A DNA stretch of 64,000 bases from Tangfeifania diversioriginum (GCA_945873105.1 CAMCBW010000015.1:45266-109265); one strand, 5' to 3'. Shown: positions 43,224 to 54,831, counted from the first letter of the stretch. The notes: generated from the sequence alone by a model not told the origin. Made by a program: numbers and translations.

Positions 43224-43261
43224 GAAAAAAAAAAGGCTGCCTCAACCTTGTGAGACAGCCT
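43224..43261 (-). terminator. Terminator of carboxynorspermidine dehydrogenase
   Basis: On the minus strand AGGCTGTCTCA (from 43261) pairs with TGAGGCAGCCT (to 43234) with one mismatch, then a run of about ten T (A-run at 43225-43234 on the plus strand). It lies 23 bases after the stop codon and closes the ATP synthase/polyamine gene run. Confidence 0.88.
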
Positions 43262-43283
43262 CTATGCATTAAGCTTGGTAGAA

Positions 43284-44480
43284 TTAATCAAATTCCAGAT
43301 TCACATCATGCAACTCATACCAAGGCAACCCATGAAGATTGAGGGCACGCATAAATGGATCAGGATCAAATTCCTCAACATTGAATACTCCTGGATTTTT
43401 CCATATTCCCTGAAGATACATCATTGCACCAATCATTGCAGGTACCCCGGTTGTATAACTTATTGCTTGAGTTCCAGTTTCAGCATAAGCTGCTTCATGG
43501 CTGCAATTATTGTAAACGTAGTACGTCTTATCTATGCCATTTTTGACTCCTTTGATCCGGCATCCGATAGAAGTTTCTCCAGTGTAATTGACACCTAATT
43601 CTTCTGGTTTTGGTAATACAGCCTTAAGAAATTGAATTGGAACAATTTCCTTTCCTTCGTAATTAATTGGCTGAATACCTGCCATACCAATGTTTTGTAT
43701 TACTCTTAGGTGGGTTAAATACTCCTGCCCAAAGGTCATCCAGAATCGAGCTCTCCTAATGGTTGGAAAATTCTTAACCAATGATTCAAGCTCTTCATGA
43801 TAAATCAGATAGGATTCCTTCTCACCTATCCTGGGATAGGTAAGAAGCTGATGAATTTCATGTGGTTCAGTTGTGACCCAATTCCCATTTTCCCAATATC
43901 TGCCTTTTTGGGTTACCTCCCTTATATTTATTTCCGGATTGAAATTCGTGGCAAATGCTTTTCCGTGATTACCCGCGTTACAATCCACAATATCAAGGTA
44001 TTGTATTTCGTCAAAGTGGTGCTTAGCTGCATAAGCAGTATATACACCCGAAACTCCAGGATCGAAGCCGCAACCCAATATTGCAGTAAGTCCAGCCTTT
44101 CTAAATCTATCCTGATAAGCCCATTGCCACTTGTATTCAAACTTTGCTTCATCAAGTGGTTCATAATTGGCTGTATCTAAGTAAGAAACACCCGTTTCAA
44201 GGCAAGCATCCATGATGGTCAGATCCTGGTAAGGAAGTGCGACATTAACAACCAAATCCGGTTGAAATGACCGGATTAAATCAACCAATTGAGGCACATT
44301 ATCGGCATCAACCTGAGCCGTTTTCAAATTCTTACTTCCAATTCTTCCGGCAATTGCATCACATTTTGACTTGGTTCTGCTGGCAAGAAGAATTTCAGAA
44401 AAGACTTCAGGCAATTCGGCCATTTTATGGGCCACAACTGTTCCAACCCCTCCGGCACCTATGATTAATACTTTACCCAT
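43284..44480 (-). CDS. Carboxynorspermidine/carboxyspermidine dehydrogenase
   Basis: NADPH-dependent enzyme that condenses putrescine (or diaminopropane) with aspartate semialdehyde to carboxyspermidine. 398 residues from ATG 44480, the usual family length. MGKVLIIGAGGVGTVVAHKM is the Rossmann motif; VNVALPYQDLTIMDACLETG, LDTANYEP, LGCGFDPGVSGVYTAYAA, VDCNAGNHGKAFATNFNPE, FGQEYLTHLRVI and VYNNCSHE match the family throughout, so I prefer this over saccharopine dehydrogenase. The decarboxylase partner nspC is not in the window. It follows atpC by 66 bases on the same strand and ends at a strong terminator. Confidence 0.92.
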   Translation of the reverse strand: MGKVLIIGAGGVGTVVAHKMAELPEVFSEILLASRTKSKCDAIAGRIGSKNLKTAQVDADNVPQLVDLIRSFQPDLVVNVALPYQDLTIMDACLETGVSYLDTANYEPLDEAKFEYKWQWAYQDRFRKAGLTAILGCGFDPGVSGVYTAYAAKHHFDEIQYLDIVDCNAGNHGKAFATNFNPEINIREVTQKGRYWENGNWVTTEPHEIHQLLTYPRIGEKESYLIYHEELESLVKNFPTIRRARFWMTFGQEYLTHLRVIQNIGMAGIQPINYEGKEIVPIQFLKAVLPKPEELGVNYTGETSIGCRIKGVKNGIDKTYYVYNNCSHEAAYAETGTQAISYTTGVPAMIGAMMYLQGIWKNPGVFNVEEFDPDPFMRALNLHGLPWYELHDVNLEFD

Positions 44481-44546
44481 TTTAAAGGATGTTTTACAGA
44501 TTAAAAGGTTCAATAAAATTATTGCAGTGAATGGACCGTCTATTTT

Positions 44547-44798
44547 CTAGACCAATCCTGCGGTATCAACAAGAATTATTATGCTGTTGTTCACCACTTC
44601 AACAACACCTCCTTGGATATCAAAATAGGAAAGCTTGCCATTGAATTCCTTGACCTTGATCTTCCCTGCCATTAAAGTTGAAATGGTGGCTGCATGGTTC
44701 ATTAATACCTCGAATGATCCTCCTGTACCAGGAAGCTTCACCAGCTCTATTTCACCAGCAAACAATTTTTTTTCAGGTGTTATGATTTCCAGGTACAT
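44547..44798 (-). CDS. atpC: ATP synthase epsilon subunit (short form)
   Basis: F1 subunit that regulates rotation. 83 residues, only the beta-sandwich domain: MYLEIITPEKKLFAGEIELVKLPGTGGSFEVLMNHA (seen in parts) is the conserved start. The C-terminal helical hairpin that inhibits ATPase in other bacteria is absent, as in other members of this phylum. It is the last atp gene, 38 bases after atpD. Confidence 0.95.
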   Translation of the reverse strand: MYLEIITPEKKLFAGEIELVKLPGTGGSFEVLMNHAATISTLMAGKIKVKEFNGKLSYFDIQGGVVEVVNNSIIILVDTAGLV

Positions 44799-44836
44799 AC
44801 ATCAATATTATAATTTAGAACCATACATCTTTAAAA

Positions 44837-46366
<1,530 letters not shown>

Positions 46367-46426
46367 TTATAATTTTTTTTATTCAGAATTGTATTAAATC
46401 AACATGTTACATTGTTTATTCTCATG

Positions 46427-47326
46427 CTAGGAGCTTTTCAAGGCATTGGCACCACTAACAATCTCAAGAATTTCACCAGTAATGGCAGATTGCCTAGCTT
46501 TGTTGTATTGCAAATTGAGTTCACGCACCAACTCAGATGCATTGTCTGTTGCTTTGTGCATTGCAGTCATTCTTGCACCATGTTCAGAAGCAACAGAATC
46601 CAGAATAGCTTTGTAAAATTGAATTTTTAGAGACCTCGGGATAACCGTGGACATGATATCATGAACATTGGGCTCAAAAATATAATTGTTGATGTACTTG
46701 TGAACAGAAGATTCCGAATGTTTCGTTCCTTCTAATTTCACTGGTAAAAACTGTTCAACTGTCAGCTTCTGAATGGCAGCATTTTTGAATTGATTGTAAA
46801 CAAGATCAATTCTATCATACTCGCCCCGCGAATAGGCATCCATAAGTCCTTGGGCAATCTCTTCTGCACTGCTGTATTGAAGTTTATCATACAGTTGATG
46901 AATGGTTCCAGAAACTGCAATATTTTTACTCTTCAGTCCATCAGCACCTTTTTTCCCAATTGCCAAAATATCTATAACTCCTTTTTGGCGAAATGGCGCA
47001 TACACAGAGTTAATCAATTCCTCAATCATTTTTACAACATTCGCATTAAAACCACCACAGAGACCTCTGTTTGAAGTGATTGCAACAATTAGTATCCTTT
47101 TGACTTCAGGGTGATCAGCATATTTGTTTTCAAAATCTGATGAACCATTTTGGGCTACAAGATTGATCAGTATCTCATGTAATTTTTCAGCATAAGGTCG
47201 TATCTGAATAATGGCATCCTGTGCTTTACGCAGTTTAGCAGCAGAGACCATTTTCATAGCCCTTGTTACTTGTTGGGTGGACTTCACTGAGACAATCCGG
47301 AGCCGCATTTCCTTTAAATTCGCCAT
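46427..47326 (-). CDS. atpG: ATP synthase F1 gamma subunit
   Basis: Central rotor stalk, 299 residues. N-terminal coiled-coil helix MANLKEMRLRIVSVKSTQQVTRAMKMVSAAKLRKAQ (in parts) and C-terminal helix ARMTAMHKATDNASELVRELNLQYNKARQSAITGEILEIVSGANAL (in parts), with SNRGLCGGFNANV near 84-96. It lies between atpA and atpD. Confidence 0.98.
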   Translation of the reverse strand: MANLKEMRLRIVSVKSTQQVTRAMKMVSAAKLRKAQDAIIQIRPYAEKLHEILINLVAQNGSSDFENKYADHPEVKRILIVAITSNRGLCGGFNANVVKMIEELINSVYAPFRQKGVIDILAIGKKGADGLKSKNIAVSGTIHQLYDKLQYSSAEEIAQGLMDAYSRGEYDRIDLVYNQFKNAAIQKLTVEQFLPVKLEGTKHSESSVHKYINNYIFEPNVHDIMSTVIPRSLKIQFYKAILDSVASEHGARMTAMHKATDNASELVRELNLQYNKARQSAITGEILEIVSGANALKSS

Positions 47327-47356
47327 CTGACCTATATTTGCTACTACATTTTCGTT

Positions 47357-48937
47357 TTAAAAAACAAAATTCTGGATTGTTTTACTCGCAGCCTGTTCGA
47401 GGACGTTTGTAATTTCATCGTTAAATTCACCTTGACTCAACAGTTGTAATGTCCCGGCATATTGAGACGAAAGCAGTTGCAAATAGTCTTTTTCAAAATC
47501 CTTGATCTTATCTTTTGGTACATCCATCAATAATCCTTTTGTTCCACAATAGAGTATCGCTATCTGCTCATTGACAGGCATTGGTGAAGCACTTCCTTGT
47601 TTTAGAATTTCTACATTTCTTGCACCCTTTTCAAGTACAGACTTCGTCGCAGAGTCCAAATCTGAGCCAAATTTGGAAAATGCTTCAAGTTCACGAAATT
47701 CAGCTTGTGAGAGTTTCAAGGTTCCGGCAACTTTCTTCATTGCTTTAATCTGTGCATTTCCACCAACCCTTGACACTGATATCCCAACGTTGATTGCAGG
47801 TCTGATTCCAGCATTGAAAAGATGTGATTCAAGGAATATCTGACCATCAGTGATGGAAATAACGTTGGTAGGTATATACGCCGAAACGTCTCCGTCCTGT
47901 GTTTCAATAATTGGAAGTGCAGTCAGGGATCCACCGCCTTTTACAAGGTGCCTGATTGATTCAGGGATATCATTCATCTGTTTAGCGACTTCAAACGTCT
48001 TGTTAATCTTGGCAGAACGCTCCAATAATCTGGAGTGAAGGTAAAAAATATCTCCTGGATAGGCCTCTCTGCCTGGTGGTCTGCGAAGCAAAAGGGAGAC
48101 TTCCCTATAGGAAACCGCCTGTTTGGAAAGATCGTCATAAACAATTAATGCAGCATGACCACAATCTCTGAAAAACTCTCCAATTGCAGCTCCGGCAAAC
48201 GGCGCATAAAATTGCAAGGCTGCCGGATCTGAGGCTGTTGACATGACAATTACAGTATAATCCATAGCGCCATGCTCCTGCAGGGTTTTGGCAATATTGG
48301 CTACCGTAGAGCCTTTTTGTCCGATAGCAACATAGATACAATAAACTGGTTCACCTTTTTTGAAAAACTCTTTTTGATTAATAATTGTATCTATGGCAAT
48401 GGTTGTCTTTCCAGTCTGACGGTCACCAATGATCAATTCACGCTGCCCTCTTCCAATCGGAATCATTGAATCTATGGCTTTAATTCCTGTTTGCAAAGGT
48501 TCAGAAACGGGTTGCCTGTAAATAACCCCAGGAGCTTTTCTTTCAAAAGGCATCTCGTATACCTTACCGGCAATTGGACCCTTGCCATCTACCGGCTCAC
48601 CGAGGGTATTTATTACGCGTCCTAAAAGACCTTCCCCAACTTGAATAGAAGCAATTTTATTGGAGCGTTTGACGCTATCACCCTCTTTAATCTTTTCCGT
48701 CGGTCCCAGCAGTACACATCCAACATTGTCCTCTTCAAGATTAAGTACAATACCCATAACTCCACTGTCAAACTCAACCATTTCATTCGACTGAACATTG
48801 GACAAACCGTAAACTCTGGCAATACCATCCCCTACCTGCAAAACGGTACCAACTTCTTCGAGTTCGGCAGCTGTTTTAAAGCCATCCAACTGTTGTTTTA
48901 AAATTTCAGATACTTCAGCAGGTTTCAATCCAGCCAT
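47357..48937 (-). CDS. atpA: ATP synthase F1 alpha subunit
   Basis: Non-catalytic nucleotide-binding subunit, 526 residues. Walker A GDRQTGKT near 171-178, [33 protein letters not shown] (in parts) around 265-297 with the conserved arginines, and the arginine finger in [14 protein letters not shown]. Ten bases downstream of atpH. Confidence 0.98.
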   Translation of the reverse strand: MAGLKPAEVSEILKQQLDGFKTAAELEEVGTVLQVGDGIARVYGLSNVQSNEMVEFDSGVMGIVLNLEEDNVGCVLLGPTEKIKEGDSVKRSNKIASIQVGEGLLGRVINTLGEPVDGKGPIAGKVYEMPFERKAPGVIYRQPVSEPLQTGIKAIDSMIPIGRGQRELIIGDRQTGKTTIAIDTIINQKEFFKKGEPVYCIYVAIGQKGSTVANIAKTLQEHGAMDYTVIVMSTASDPAALQFYAPFAGAAIGEFFRDCGHAALIVYDDLSKQAVSYREVSLLLRRPPGREAYPGDIFYLHSRLLERSAKINKTFEVAKQMNDIPESIRHLVKGGGSLTALPIIETQDGDVSAYIPTNVISITDGQIFLESHLFNAGIRPAINVGISVSRVGGNAQIKAMKKVAGTLKLSQAEFRELEAFSKFGSDLDSATKSVLEKGARNVEILKQGSASPMPVNEQIAILYCGTKGLLMDVPKDKIKDFEKDYLQLLSSQYAGTLQLLSQGEFNDEITNVLEQAASKTIQNFVF

Positions 48938-48947
48938 AATCTTCTTT

Positions 48948-49496
48948 TTATTTTTTTGTAAAACTTACCAATTCTCTTTTCATCTTTTTCAGCTGGGTAG
49001 CTACCGACGTATCAATTTGAAGATCATCTACCCTAAGAATAAAACCACCCAGCAATTTTTCATCCACTTTTGCAATTACTTCTGCTTTGCTACCAAAATT
49101 CACCTGAATTAACTGGTTGAATTCTTTTAACAGATCATCATCCATTGGTGTAGCCGTCACAAGTTGAGCTGAAATAATTCCAGTAAGTCTACCATATAAT
49201 CCCTGAAAATTCAGACACATTTCCACAAGATAGATTTCACGGTTATTTTTCAGCAACAAATCCAAAAAATCCATTGTAAGTCTATTGAAATGCTCCTTGA
49301 AAATCGCGATCATGAAATTGCGCTTCTCACCGGTATGAACCACGGGACTCGCCAGCAACTCTTTCAATCTTGGTTGTGATTGAAGCAACTGCAACAAAAG
49401 ATCTACATCCCTTTTAACAACTTCAAGTATCTTTCTTTCTACTGCAGCTGTAAAAAAGGCCTTGGCGTATCGTACAGATATTTTACTTTCGTTCAA
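48948..49496 (-). CDS. atpH: ATP synthase F1 delta subunit
   Basis: Peripheral stalk protein linking F1 to the b dimer, 182 residues. Begins [14 protein letters not shown] after a TTG start codon at 49496; homologues in the phylum start at this residue, so the TTG is probably genuine. The C-terminal [22 protein letters not shown] is the conserved hinge (in parts). Located between atpF and atpA. Confidence 0.95.
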   Translation of the reverse strand: MNESKISVRYAKAFFTAAVERKILEVVKRDVDLLLQLLQSQPRLKELLASPVVHTGEKRNFMIAIFKEHFNRLTMDFLDLLLKNNREIYLVEMCLNFQGLYGRLTGIISAQLVTATPMDDDLLKEFNQLIQVNFGSKAEVIAKVDEKLLGGFILRVDDLQIDTSVATQLKKMKRELVSFTKK

Positions 49497-49533
49497 TTTA
49501 TTCGGTTTAGATGGAAAAAATTATTAGAAGCAA

Positions 49534-50028
49534 TTAATTTAACTTAATGTTTTCCATGTAGTTCGCCACCAAGTCCTTTTGCTTTTTATTGTCAGAAAGA
49601 TGTTCTTTCAAAATTTTCTCAGCGATCTCAATAGAGAAGGTAGAAATGACTGATTTCATTTCATTCACAGCTTCAGCCCGTTCTCTTATAATGGCTGCTT
49701 TTGCCTCTTCCATGACTTTATTTGCCTCTACGACTGCTTGATTTTTAGCTTCACGAACAATGGAATCCTTTAATTCTCTAGCTTCCTTGACAATTCTTTC
49801 TCTTTCCAGCATGGCCTCTTTCAGTAATTTCTCGTTGCCCGCATGTAATTTGAGCATCTCGCTTTTTGCATGTTCCGCAGACTGTAAAGCCTTCTCAATA
49901 GAATCTTCCCTTGCTGAAAGTGCTTTTAAGATGGGCTTCCAGGCAAATTTCCCAAGCAACCACATTAATAGCGAGAATGAGAGTACCATCCAAAACAAAA
50001 GGCCAAAATCAGGCATTACAAGACCCAT
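49534..50028 (-). CDS. atpF: ATP synthase Fo b subunit
   Basis: Peripheral stalk, 164 residues. One N-terminal membrane helix (PDFGLLFWMVLSFSLLMWLLG, residues about 5-25, in part) with the following FAWKPI, then a long charged coiled coil with many Ala and Glu. Single b type (no b'). Confidence 0.96.
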   Translation of the reverse strand: MGLVMPDFGLLFWMVLSFSLLMWLLGKFAWKPILKALSAREDSIEKALQSAEHAKSEMLKLHAGNEKLLKEAMLERERIVKEARELKDSIVREAKNQAVVEANKVMEEAKAAIIRERAEAVNEMKSVISTFSIEIAEKILKEHLSDNKKQKDLVANYMENIKLN

Positions 50029-50063
50029 AGGATAGAAATTTTAAGATTGGGAAATATTAATTG

Positions 50064-50327
<264 letters not shown>

Positions 50328-50387
50328 CTACTTTTAAAGTTATTAAATTACTATTTATAAATACTTTAACTTTTATTCTTCCTTTTC

Positions 50388-51494
50388 TCAATGTCTTTTC
50401 TCGCTGTGCTCTTCATGTTGTTCAAGTGCCATTCCAATATATAGCGCGGAGAGGAGCGTAAAAACATAAGCCTGTATAAAGGCCACAAGTAACTCCAAAA
50501 GCCCCATGAAAATGGTAAAAGCAATGGAAATGACCGAAACGCCGAACCCAGCATAAATACTCTTTTCTCCAAAAATAAAAATCAGACTGTAAAATCCAAG
50601 AACAATGATATGTCCGGCAGTTATATTGGCGAAAAGCCGAACCATCAATACGAAGGGCTTTGTAAAGACGCCCATAATTTCAACAAAAGGCATCAATGGG
50701 ATTGGTAACTTTAACCACCAGGGAATTCCCGGGGCATTTACAATGTGCATGTAATAATCTTTTGATCCACTGAACAAGATAATTACAAAGGTGAATAGCG
50801 CAAGGACCAATGTTATCGCAATATTTCCTGTTAGATTTGCCCCGCCTGGAAGAATTGGTATCAACCCCATCACATTGTTAATCAAGATAAAGAAAAAGAC
50901 GGTTAACAAATATGGCAGATATTTTTGGTGCTTTTCCTCGCCAATAGAAGCCTTGACTACATCATCCCGGATGAAAAGCACAATGGGCTCCATCCAGCTT
51001 TGAATGCCTTTGGGTGGTCTGTCAAATCCCTCTTTGTACCTTTTGGCAATCGTGGTGAAAATAAGTAGCAAAATAACAATGCTCGCAAATAAGGAAACTA
51101 CATTTTTCGTAATTGAGATATCAAAAGGCCTTACTTCACTTCCGTCAACTGCTAGTTCAACAATCTTGCCCTTGTATTTGGAGGCTTCACCGGCTATAAG
51201 AAAACCCGAATAACTCTCGGTACCATGATGAAAATGACTTGAACTGAAAATGTGAAAACCACTATTTGAGCTGTACAAAATAACTGGGAGGGGAAGGCTA
51301 ACATGTGTGGAACCAATTTTTGCAATGTGCCATTCATAGGCGTCAGCAATATGATCCATGATCAATTTACTGGCATTGAATTTCTCCGTAGTATGACTAC
51401 TCCCGGCACTAGAATTATCTTCTGCTTTGACAGTCAGAAAAGTAGATAAAATTGTAACAAAGAGAAGTATGAAAGTTATTGAAGATTTTAACAT
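50388..51494 (-). CDS. atpB: ATP synthase Fo a subunit with exported N-terminal extension
   Basis: Stator channel subunit. 368 residues, about 130 more than E. coli. A signal peptide (1-24) precedes a region of about 110 residues predicted outside the membrane with HH-rich FSSSHFHHGTESYSG. The channel part starts near 135, with PILPGGANLTGNIAITLVLAL and the essential Arg in LMVRLFANITAGHIIVLG near 287-304. The long extension is known from other Bacteroidota; its role is not known. Confidence 0.96.
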   Translation of the reverse strand: MLKSSITFILLFVTILSTFLTVKAEDNSSAGSSHTTEKFNASKLIMDHIADAYEWHIAKIGSTHVSLPLPVILYSSNSGFHIFSSSHFHHGTESYSGFLIAGEASKYKGKIVELAVDGSEVRPFDISITKNVVSLFASIVILLLIFTTIAKRYKEGFDRPPKGIQSWMEPIVLFIRDDVVKASIGEEKHQKYLPYLLTVFFFILINNVMGLIPILPGGANLTGNIAITLVLALFTFVIILFSGSKDYYMHIVNAPGIPWWLKLPIPLMPFVEIMGVFTKPFVLMVRLFANITAGHIIVLGFYSLIFIFGEKSIYAGFGVSVISIAFTIFMGLLELLVAFIQAYVFTLLSALYIGMALEQHEEHSEKRH

Positions 51495-51525
51495 TTCCCG
51501 GTTTTTGTGCGGTAAATTTAATTTT

Positions 51526-51927
51526 TTAATTTGAAGAATTTTGATTTTTCTTTAAAAAATTAGAAATTTCAATGACTTCGAAAATTGTAAAAAAGAAATA
51601 AAGAACCATGAATGTAATGACAAAATTGATGGCCCTGCTGCGATCAATTAATAAGCATACAATTATGAATACAATGTAAATTAATAGCTTAATTGACATT
51701 GTTGCAAGAAATGTCGTGCTGAACCTTCTTGCATTTTGTTCTATCGCATTCATCAGTTTCAAATGACTAAAGAAAGTAACCAGCGCGATTAATCCAAATT
51801 GCATAGGATAATAACTTAAATAGAAATCCTTTAAAACAGAATCGAAAAGGAGTAAGGATAATCCAATAAGAACCAGACAAAATAAAAGGGCCTTTTTAAA
51901 GAAAAAACGTTTCTCTGTTGAAATCAT
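51526..51927 (-). CDS. Four-helix membrane protein of the atp cluster
   Basis: 133 residues with four hydrophobic segments (about 12-28, 35-55, 72-95, 100-120) and a basic start MISTEKRFFFKKALL. It lies between atpZ and atpB and is likely cotranscribed (23 and 31 base gaps). Position suggests an AtpI-like assembly or ion-handling role, but the sequence shows no recognised motif. Confidence 0.75.
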   Translation of the reverse strand: MISTEKRFFFKKALLFCLVLIGLSLLLFDSVLKDFYLSYYPMQFGLIALVTFFSHLKLMNAIEQNARRFSTTFLATMSIKLLIYIVFIIVCLLIDRSRAINFVITFMVLYFFFTIFEVIEISNFLKKNQNSSN

Positions 51928-51950
51928 ACCATGATGGCTTTATGGAAAGG

Positions 51951-52166
51951 TTATTTTGTAAAAATTGCTTTAAAGAAAAGATAAAAGGAGATGATCGCCG
52001 CGATAATAATGAACAGAATCGCGTATACTGAACTGCCTGATTTCAAATAAGCATCCAATGCCTTACCACCAAATCCCCCCAGTAAGATAATGGTTATCAT
52101 TTGAATTGTTAATCCAATATACTTGGCATACAACCTTAAATAGTCAAATTGATGGTCTTTTCGCAC
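51951..52166 (-). CDS. AtpZ/AtpI-family small membrane protein
   Basis: 71 residues from GTG 52166, two membrane helices (LTIQMITIILLGGFGGKALDAYL and YAILFIIIAAIISFYLFF, in parts). The glycine-rich first helix is typical of AtpZ/AtpI, which help Fo assembly or Mg2+/Ca2+ transport. The open frame runs back to a TTG at 52223 inside the kinase gene; the GTG is chosen because it lies 12 bases after the kinase stop. Start uncertain. Confidence 0.75.
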   Translation of the reverse strand: MRKDHQFDYLRLYAKYIGLTIQMITIILLGGFGGKALDAYLKSGSSVYAILFIIIAAIISFYLFFKAIFTK

Positions 52167-52177
52167 TTCCTGAAGTA

Positions 52178-52870
52178 TTAGAATATTTTTTTTACCTCTG
52201 CTGCATTCAGTGCAATTTGACAAATTTGTTCTTTGGAGAAAGATTTACAGTTGATCCGTTCATCGTAATAGATCTCGTCTGAAAACTTGGTGCGGTAGTT
52301 GTCCCTGAATTTCATCCGTTGCATGTCTCTCTCAAGAACGTATTTTCGAGCATCGGCCTTGGATATGCCCTTTGATTTGCAAATCGAATCGGCTTTCCAG
52401 GAAAGTGGTGCCTCAAGATAGAGATGCAGTGATTTTGGGATATCCCAGGCAATGGCCCCTCCCCCTCTTCCAACAACAATTACATGCCCTTCGCAGGCCA
52501 GGTTGTGAATGACATTGTAGATTACTTTCTTAATCTTAGCATTCCTTACGTGGTAGGTTTCTGTAAATGAAGCAACCAAGTCGTGTAACATGCCACTTTC
52601 CTGTGCCTTGATGTAAGCCTCCACGTCCCTTGGATTCATCTTAAGTTCATGGGATGCTTTTAACAGAATCTCCTTATTGACCCATTTCCATTTGGGAGTC
52701 TGACCCTCTTGAATCATCTTTTTGTTGAGCAATTTCATTAGCATTTCAGCTATGTCATTGCCTGGACATCCACACTCTCTGGAAATAGTAATAACTGGTC
52801 CCAAAAGAGCATGCTTGGCGGCAGAAAATTCGAGCCGCTCCCCCATGTACTTTAAAAATAAGTTTTCCAT
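52178..52870 (-). CDS. Cytidylate kinase-like family protein
   Basis: 230 residues from ATG 52870, one base after the aguB stop (TAA C ATG). The N-terminal part has ITISRECGCPGNDIAEML, where a cytidylate kinase P-loop GxxGSGKG would be but reduced, and an AREG-like helix ARKYVLERDMQRMKF. VIVVGRGGGAIAWDIP near 122-137 and LHLYLEAPLSWKADSI follow. Proteins of this family are annotated as nucleotide kinases but have an atypical P-loop; activity is unknown. Close linkage with aguB and atpZ is notable. Confidence 0.85.
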   Translation of the reverse strand: MENLFLKYMGERLEFSAAKHALLGPVITISRECGCPGNDIAEMLMKLLNKKMIQEGQTPKWKWVNKEILLKASHELKMNPRDVEAYIKAQESGMLHDLVASFTETYHVRNAKIKKVIYNVIHNLACEGHVIVVGRGGGAIAWDIPKSLHLYLEAPLSWKADSICKSKGISKADARKYVLERDMQRMKFRDNYRTKFSDEIYYDERINCKSFSKEQICQIALNAAEVKKIF

Positions 52871-52871
52871 G

Positions 52872-53750
52872 TTAATCAAGATAACGTTTTGTTAAAGATT
52901 CGTAGGCATCTATTCTTCTGTCTCGCAGAAAAGGCCACCATCTTCTTACATTTTCAGATTTATTCAGATCAATTTCAACAATTAACCTAATTTCTTCTGA
53001 AGTTGGTGCAATGGCAAGTAATTCACCCTGAGGCCCTGCTACAAAACTATTACCCCAGAATTCAATGCCTTCTGTATGAGAAGAGTAATCATATTCATGC
53101 CCGGTGCGATTGACCGAAATCAGCGGGATGCCATTGGCAATCGCATGACTTCGCTGAATCGTAATCCAGGCATCCACCTGTCTTTTCCTTTCCAACTCTC
53201 CATCATTGGAAGTCCAGCCTATGGCAGTAGGATAGATCAATATTTGGGCACCAGCCAACGCCATTAATCTGGCTGCCTCAGGATACCATTGATCCCAGCA
53301 GACAAGAACTCCCAAATTGCCTACAGAGGTCATGATAGGTTTAAAACCTAAATCTCCTGGAGTAAAATAGAATTTTTCATAATAATTGGGGTCATCCGGT
53401 ATGTGCATTTTCCGGTAAATCCCTGCTATGGAACCATCCTTTTCGAATACAACGGAAGTGTTGTGGTACAATCCAGCTGCCCTTTTCTCAAAAAGGGAAG
53501 TAATCAACACAATCTGGAGTTTTGCCGACAATTCACTGTAAATATTTGAAATTACTCCGGGAATTGGTTCAGCAAGGTCAAAAAGCGATGGATCCTCCAA
53601 CTGACAGAAATAGAGCGAATCGTGCAATTCCTGCAAAACGACCAGTTCTGCTCCCTCCTGGGCACATTTGGTAATACTGTCAACCAACTTCTCCCTGTTC
53701 AAATTGATGTCTGGTGTATTGGATTGCTGAATGAGTGCTACTTTTAACAT
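52872..53750 (-). CDS. aguB: N-carbamoylputrescine amidase
   Basis: Nitrilase-superfamily hydrolase converting N-carbamoylputrescine to putrescine, CO2 and ammonia. 292 residues with catalytic Glu in VVLQELHDSLYF (near 40-51), Lys in IYRKMHIPDDPNYYEKFYFTPGD (near 113, in part) and Cys in VLVCWDQWYPEAARLMAL (near 147, in part). AIANGIPLISVNRTG is the usual later block. 33 bases downstream of aguA. Confidence 0.95.
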   Translation of the reverse strand: MLKVALIQQSNTPDINLNREKLVDSITKCAQEGAELVVLQELHDSLYFCQLEDPSLFDLAEPIPGVISNIYSELSAKLQIVLITSLFEKRAAGLYHNTSVVFEKDGSIAGIYRKMHIPDDPNYYEKFYFTPGDLGFKPIMTSVGNLGVLVCWDQWYPEAARLMALAGAQILIYPTAIGWTSNDGELERKRQVDAWITIQRSHAIANGIPLISVNRTGHEYDYSSHTEGIEFWGNSFVAGPQGELLAIAPTSEEIRLIVEIDLNKSENVRRWWPFLRDRRIDAYESLTKRYLD

Positions 53751-53783
53751 TTGGACTTGGTTTCTTTAATCAACTATGATAAT

Positions 53784-54818
53784 TTATAAAACACCTATCG
53801 GGAATTGCATGGTAATACAATGCAATGAACCATGTTGTTTGATCAGCGCAGAACAATCTACACCTACAACTTCTCTGGCAGGAAAAGCCGATTGAAGTTG
53901 AACCCTTGCTATTTCATCTTTGGCCGTTCCATAAAAAGGTAGCAATACCTTGTTGTTAATTATAAGGAAATTCGCATAGGTTGCCGGCAATCTCACTCCA
54001 AGTTCATCTTCCACATAGTCTGCCATTGGCAATTCTACCAGGCGGTATGGCTGGTCTTCCGTGGTTTTAAATGAGCAAATCTGCTCTTCCATGAGCTTCA
54101 ACTGGCTGTAATGCTCGTCCGAAGGATCGTTGCATTTTACATAAGTGATGGTATTCTCATCACAGAACCTAACCAAAGTATCCACATGACTATCTGTGTC
54201 ATCTCCACTCAAATATCCGGCACTTAGCCATAGAACACGTTGAATACCAAATGTTTTAATCAGGTAATTCTCTATTTCCAATTTGGAAAAAGTCTGATTC
54301 CTATTGAGTGAGAGTAAACACTCCTCTGTGGTTAAAAGCGTTCCATTGCCATCAGTTTCAATACTTCCACCTTCCAAAACAAAATTGAGCCTGTTTTCAT
54401 AGCCAACCCCCTTGGCAAAGATATTTTGCTTGTAGAGTAAGTTGCTGAGTTGATTGTCAAGAGCTGCAGGAAATTTTAATCCCCAGCCATTGAACTGGAA
54501 ATCATATAAAACGGGATTACCATCTTCAAAAACAGTAATTGCGCCATGATCTCTTGCCCATGTATCGTTTGCATCGAGTTGCACAAGAATTAAATTAGCC
54601 TTCTTGGAATGGTTCAATTTCGATGCGACATCGGCGGGGTCAGGACAGACGATTAAAAGTTTTTCTTCTTTTAATATTTCATTGGCAATAAGAATATAAC
54701 ATTTTTCTACCTGATCAAGAAGATTAACCCAATCACTGTTTTTGTGGGGCCAGGTTAGCATCACTCCACTTTGCGGATACCATTCAGGAGGTAAAAATAT
54801 AGTTTGGTTCTTTTCCAT
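53784..54818 (-). CDS. aguA: Agmatine deiminase
   Basis: Hydrolyses agmatine to N-carbamoylputrescine and ammonia. 344 residues, pentein fold. FLPPEWYPQSGVMLTWPHKNSDW near the start, the catalytic NDTWARDHGAI near 84-94, GGSIETDGNGTLLTTEECLL near 148-167, GDDTDSHVDTLVRF near 205-218 with the catalytic His, and the nucleophile Cys in SLHCITMQFP near 333. First gene of the run that leads through aguB into the ATP synthase genes. Its -7 element lies five bases before the ATG. Confidence 0.96.
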   Translation of the reverse strand: MEKNQTIFLPPEWYPQSGVMLTWPHKNSDWVNLLDQVEKCYILIANEILKEEKLLIVCPDPADVASKLNHSKKANLILVQLDANDTWARDHGAITVFEDGNPVLYDFQFNGWGLKFPAALDNQLSNLLYKQNIFAKGVGYENRLNFVLEGGSIETDGNGTLLTTEECLLSLNRNQTFSKLEIENYLIKTFGIQRVLWLSAGYLSGDDTDSHVDTLVRFCDENTITYVKCNDPSDEHYSQLKLMEEQICSFKTTEDQPYRLVELPMADYVEDELGVRLPATYANFLIINNKVLLPFYGTAKDEIARVQLQSAFPAREVVGVDCSALIKQHGSLHCITMQFPIGVL

Positions 54819-54823
54819 GTTAG

Positions 54824-54831
54824 CAAAGGTA
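54824..54831 (-). promoter_or_regulatory. -7 element directly before aguA
   Basis: On the minus strand TACCTTTG (54831-54824), five bases before the aguA ATG (54818). The predicted start of transcription coincides with the start codon. No clear TTG lies 20 bases upstream. Confidence 0.45.
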
